Positions 61,583 to 64,000 of a stretch of 64,000 nt of DNA are shown here, piece by piece (the stretch's first letter is position 1; each line of letters starts with the position of its first letter). A model generated the notes under the pieces. It searched no databases. It was not told where the DNA came from and saw only the letters and a list, made by a program, of their open reading frames with translations. A program made the position numbers and the translations under genes. Origin of the DNA: DUUI01 sp964627845 (GTDB lineage: Bacteria; Bacillota_I; Bacilli_A; Erysipelotrichales; Erysipelotrichaceae). The stretch spans positions 4,176-68,175 of the forward strand of contig CAZVKL010000003.1 in the NCBI GenBank assembly GCA_964627845.1, in the 5' to 3' direction.

Positions 61583-62507
61583 ACAATCGAAATATAACAT
61601 CGGAATAATACTTGTAATTATCGCCTTAATTGGTGCTCTTTTGTTTGGTTTATGGGGTTTGTTTCTAAAGGATCGTGCGAAGGATATAGAACCAGACGAA
61701 AACCAAATAAATGAACCTATTGAAGAGAGAAAGGTTCTCGATATTAAAGATTATAAAGTGTATAAATATGACAATGTTGATTATAGATTCATATTAGCAC
61801 AAGTTGAATCAACTGATCAGATTAATTTACGAGACATTCAAACATCAGAGAATTTTACACTCGATCAAAGTTCTAATTTAGTAAGTTCACTCATCACAAA
61901 GGGATATCACTTTGAGGATATTTTAGATAAATTAAATGAAGACTCTAGTGGTTTTTTATTCATTCCTATATATGATAATTTATTAACAGAAATAGAACTA
62001 CTGAGTGAGACTGTGGACATCAATCATTCAACATTCAACTTATCGAATCCTATTGAGGATAAATCACTATTAGGTTTCATTGAGGATGAGCCAGTTGAGG
62101 AAGATCAAGTTGAAAATGAAGAACCAGTCATAGTTGACCAAGAAGATCCGATTATCAATCCTGAAACACCGCCTCTGGCACTTCAAGAAATTGATTCTAG
62201 CAGTGTTTATATTCAATTGGATGGTGAAGTGGTTCAGGTTGGTTTTCCATCAAATATAAGAATCTTTACATTAGAGGTAAGTCGACCGGAAGGTTCTAGT
62301 CCGATTACTGCTGCTTCGTTAACTTTTTTAGACGATGATTTAACGTTTGAAGCGAAAGAAGAACCATATCTAATTTTATCTTCAAGTCAAGCAAACATTG
62401 TTAATCGTGTTGATTTGACGAGAGGCTTACTGTTTTTTGAAATCAATAGTGCTAATTACAATATTACAAATTTAGAATATTCTGTGGAATTAATAGGAGG
62501 TCATTAA
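61572..62507 (+). CDS. Anchored extracytoplasmic protein of unknown function, paralog B
   Basis: A 311-aa paralog of the preceding protein. The N-terminal helix is IGIILVIIALIGALLFGLWG; then a first domain with YRFILAQVE, a very acidic linker (EDEPVEEDQVENEEPV, near residues 172-190), and a second domain ending in YNITNLEYSVEL. The pair are diverged but share order and spacing, so the gene arose by duplication. I see no catalytic motif. AGGAGG leads directly into the next gene. Confidence 0.75.
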   Translation: MYNRQSKYNIGIILVIIALIGALLFGLWGLFLKDRAKDIEPDENQINEPIEERKVLDIKDYKVYKYDNVDYRFILAQVESTDQINLRDIQTSENFTLDQSSNLVSSLITKGYHFEDILDKLNEDSSGFLFIPIYDNLLTEIELLSETVDINHSTFNLSNPIEDKSLLGFIEDEPVEEDQVENEEPVIVDQEDPIINPETPPLALQEIDSSSVYIQLDGEVVQVGFPSNIRIFTLEVSRPEGSSPITAASLTFLDDDLTFEAKEEPYLILSSSQANIVNRVDLTRGLLFFEINSANYNITNLEYSVELIGGH

Positions 62508-62508
62508 G

Positions 62509-64000
62509 ATGAAAAAAACAACAGTATTCCTATTAACTTTTATTATATGTTTATGTCAATTGAATAGTTTAAACGCTCATGCGATGACAGATAAAGAGTT
62601 TATTTGTTCTGATACGACGATGACTTATAGTGTTGATGAGATTATTACCAATACTAATTTAAAGAACATCAAATGTTTTAATAATTATCAAGAAGCAATA
62701 AATTATTTCAAATCAGTAAGCTCACCCCAGAAGAATATTGTGCTTCGTTATAAATCACATCAAGCACCTAATAAGGTGATTGCGATGAGTTCAGGTTACG
62801 CGATTGCAACTCAAGCGGATACATCTACACTTTATAGAAATGCTGACTTAACCGTTAATCAAACAAATGGTAATTATGAAGTGATTATTCAACAAGGCTC
62901 AAAGATGCAATATCTTGACACGTTAACCAACTCAAGAAATCAGTTAGTCTATAAAGTTGCGATATCTGGGTATGAAGGGTATGTCCTTGCTTCTCAAGTT
63001 GATTTATTGCCTTCTATCTACATTGAAAGGGATTATCCCTTTACTTTAAGACGTTCTGGTGTGACTCAAACGTATGCTAAAACAGATGCAAACTATTATT
63101 CCGTTCTAAATGGTGAGCTCTATTTTAATATGAGTCTTATTGGTGGAGGAACGGCTGTTTTAGGTCCTTACGCAAAAGCACCATCTTGGATGGGAACTGA
63201 TATTTATTATTCGACCAATGGTGTTAATTTCTATCATGATTTTAGATTAACTCAACCCGTTAATAACGGAGCATCTTATTATAACTATTTCCAATATTTA
63301 CCATTGAGAAGTCGTTCAAATCTTACTGGTGCCCAATTGGATCAATATCTTCGCTCTGTTAGGATGACGAATTCTGTTTATTACGGTAAATCTAATGATT
63401 TCATCACACATCAAAACAAATATGGAATGAATGGATTATTAGTGTTTGCGATGGCTGGTTTAGAGTCTGCTTATGGAACTTCTTTTTATGCGAAGGAAAG
63501 AAATAATCTGTTTGGATGGAATGCAATCGATTCTAATCCTAATAACGCAAGTTATTTTCCGACTGTGACACAAGCCATACAAGAACATATGGGAATTAAT
63601 CTTTTTGGATATACGAATGTCAATGATTGGCGATTTACATCACCAGCCCTTGGAAATAAGGTCGCTGGTTTTAATACTAAATATGCATCTGATCCATTTT
63701 GGGGTCTGAAAATTGCGAATATTGCATACCAAGTGGATAAGATGTTTGGTTTCCAAGATCTTAACTATTATGGAATTGGTTTAATTAATGATCATACAAG
63801 TGCTAATGTTCGTAACCAAGCATCACCATCAGCGACGGTTTTATACCACACAAATGGAAATGCTCGTAAATTAGTGGATCAAACAATTGCGATAACTCGA
63901 CAAGTAGGCAACTATGTTGAAACGCCAACATGGTTCCCATATATAAATGGAACATTGTTAACACATCACAATAACGGTGATTACACCAACCATACCGATA
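62509..64000 (+). CDS. Secreted N-acetylglucosaminidase, 3' end outside the window
   Basis: The frame is open from ATG 62509 (AGGAGG 8 nt before) to the window end, 497 codons without a stop. A signal peptide (VFLLTFIICLCQLNSLNAHA) is cut after about residue 23-25. SH3-like sequence follows (GYEGYVLASQVDL near 155). The glucosaminidase domain has the catalytic E319 in AGLESAYGTS, then AKERNNLFGWNAIDSNP, the GH73-type signature. A second SH3-like region begins near 425 (YYGIGLINDHTSANVR). It should cut peptidoglycan between GlcNAc and MurNAc, so the host probably has or meets a cell wall. Confidence 0.9.
   Translation, partial: MKKTTVFLLTFIICLCQLNSLNAHAMTDKEFICSDTTMTYSVDEIITNTNLKNIKCFNNYQEAINYFKSVSSPQKNIVLRYKSHQAPNKVIAMSSGYAIATQADTSTLYRNADLTVNQTNGNYEVIIQQGSKMQYLDTLTNSRNQLVYKVAISGYEGYVLASQVDLLPSIYIERDYPFTLRRSGVTQTYAKTDANYYSVLNGELYFNMSLIGGGTAVLGPYAKAPSWMGTDIYYSTNGVNFYHDFRLTQPVNNGASYYNYFQYLPLRSRSNLTGAQLDQYLRSVRMTNSVYYGKSNDFITHQNKYGMNGLLVFAMAGLESAYGTSFYAKERNNLFGWNAIDSNPNNASYFPTVTQAIQEHMGINLFGYTNVNDWRFTSPALGNKVAGFNTKYASDPFWGLKIANIAYQVDKMFGFQDLNYYGIGLINDHTSANVRNQASPSATVLYHTNGNARKLVDQTIAITRQVGNYVETPTWFPYINGTLLTHHNNGDYTNHTD

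Overview
The window is AT-rich DNA from a low-GC Gram-positive bacterium (Bacillota). TAA, TAG and TGA all end real genes and tryptophan is written TGG, so the standard bacterial code applies. Gene order is a strong clue. The blocks rpsP-khpA-rimM-trmD-rplS-lepB-rbgA-rnhB-dprA-topA-trmFO-xerC and rpsB-tsf-pyrH-frr-uppS-cdsA-rseP follow the class Bacilli backbone as I remember it from Bacillus subtilis, and the ezrA / cysteine desulfurase / thiI group is also Bacilli-like. Several neighbours usual in Bacillus are missing here: no ylxM beside ffh, no hslVU-codY after xerC, no dxr between cdsA and rseP, no proS-polC after rseP. A lineage near the Mollicutes / Erysipelotrichia border is my inference; no marker in the window settles it.

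Layout. 1-3.3 kb: end of aspS, a GT2-GtrA glycosyltransferase and a TetR regulator. 3.3-7.3 kb: an MMPL-family exporter with an exported XXXLxxG-repeat protein, under a promoter carrying a likely TetR operator. 7.4-11 kb: a 1213-aa HRDC / SF1 helicase / nuclease-like protein on the minus strand. 11-13.2 kb: a structured RNA resembling 6S RNA, yneF and a membrane-anchored MutS-like ATPase. 13.2-18.1 kb: rpsD with a long leader, ezrA, a cysteine desulfurase and thiI. 18.1-19.4 kb: a decay zone with a GNAT pseudogene, a plsC remnant and a GIY-YIG protein. 19.5-21.8 kb: a YihY/BrkB membrane protein and ffh.

21.9-40 kb is an 18-kb metabolic block between ffh and rpsP, genes that are adjacent or nearly so in Bacillus. 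Its first half is a glycoside utilisation operon (GH1, GH36, a sugar-cation symporter, GH13, MupG/DUF871) ending in a decayed DUF2087-GNAT gene. Its second half is a nucleoside salvage locus: a divergent nucleoside phosphorylase and flavodoxin-fold reductase, then a BMP lipoprotein, an ABC transporter, two nucleoside hydrolases, ribokinase and, unexpectedly, NanE. Together these could import nucleosides, cleave them to base and ribose or ribose-1-phosphate, and phosphorylate free ribose. Two cre-like motifs in the divergent control region suggest catabolite control.

40-49 kb is the conserved translation / DNA-maintenance backbone. 49.2-52.9 kb holds a PadR regulator and three tandem DUF2812 membrane-protein genes in different states: one with a single frameshift, one heavily decayed, one intact. 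53-58.8 kb is the rpsB-to-rseP block with a structured rpsB leader. The right end has galE, a TrhA/hemolysin III protein, two related anchored extracytoplasmic proteins of unknown function, and a secreted glucosaminidase that runs off the window. I saw no tRNA, rRNA, CRISPR array, insertion sequence, prophage or origin. The best candidates for undescribed biology are the tandem paralogs beside the glucosaminidase, the graded DUF2812 array, the helicase-nuclease protein and the 6S-like RNA.
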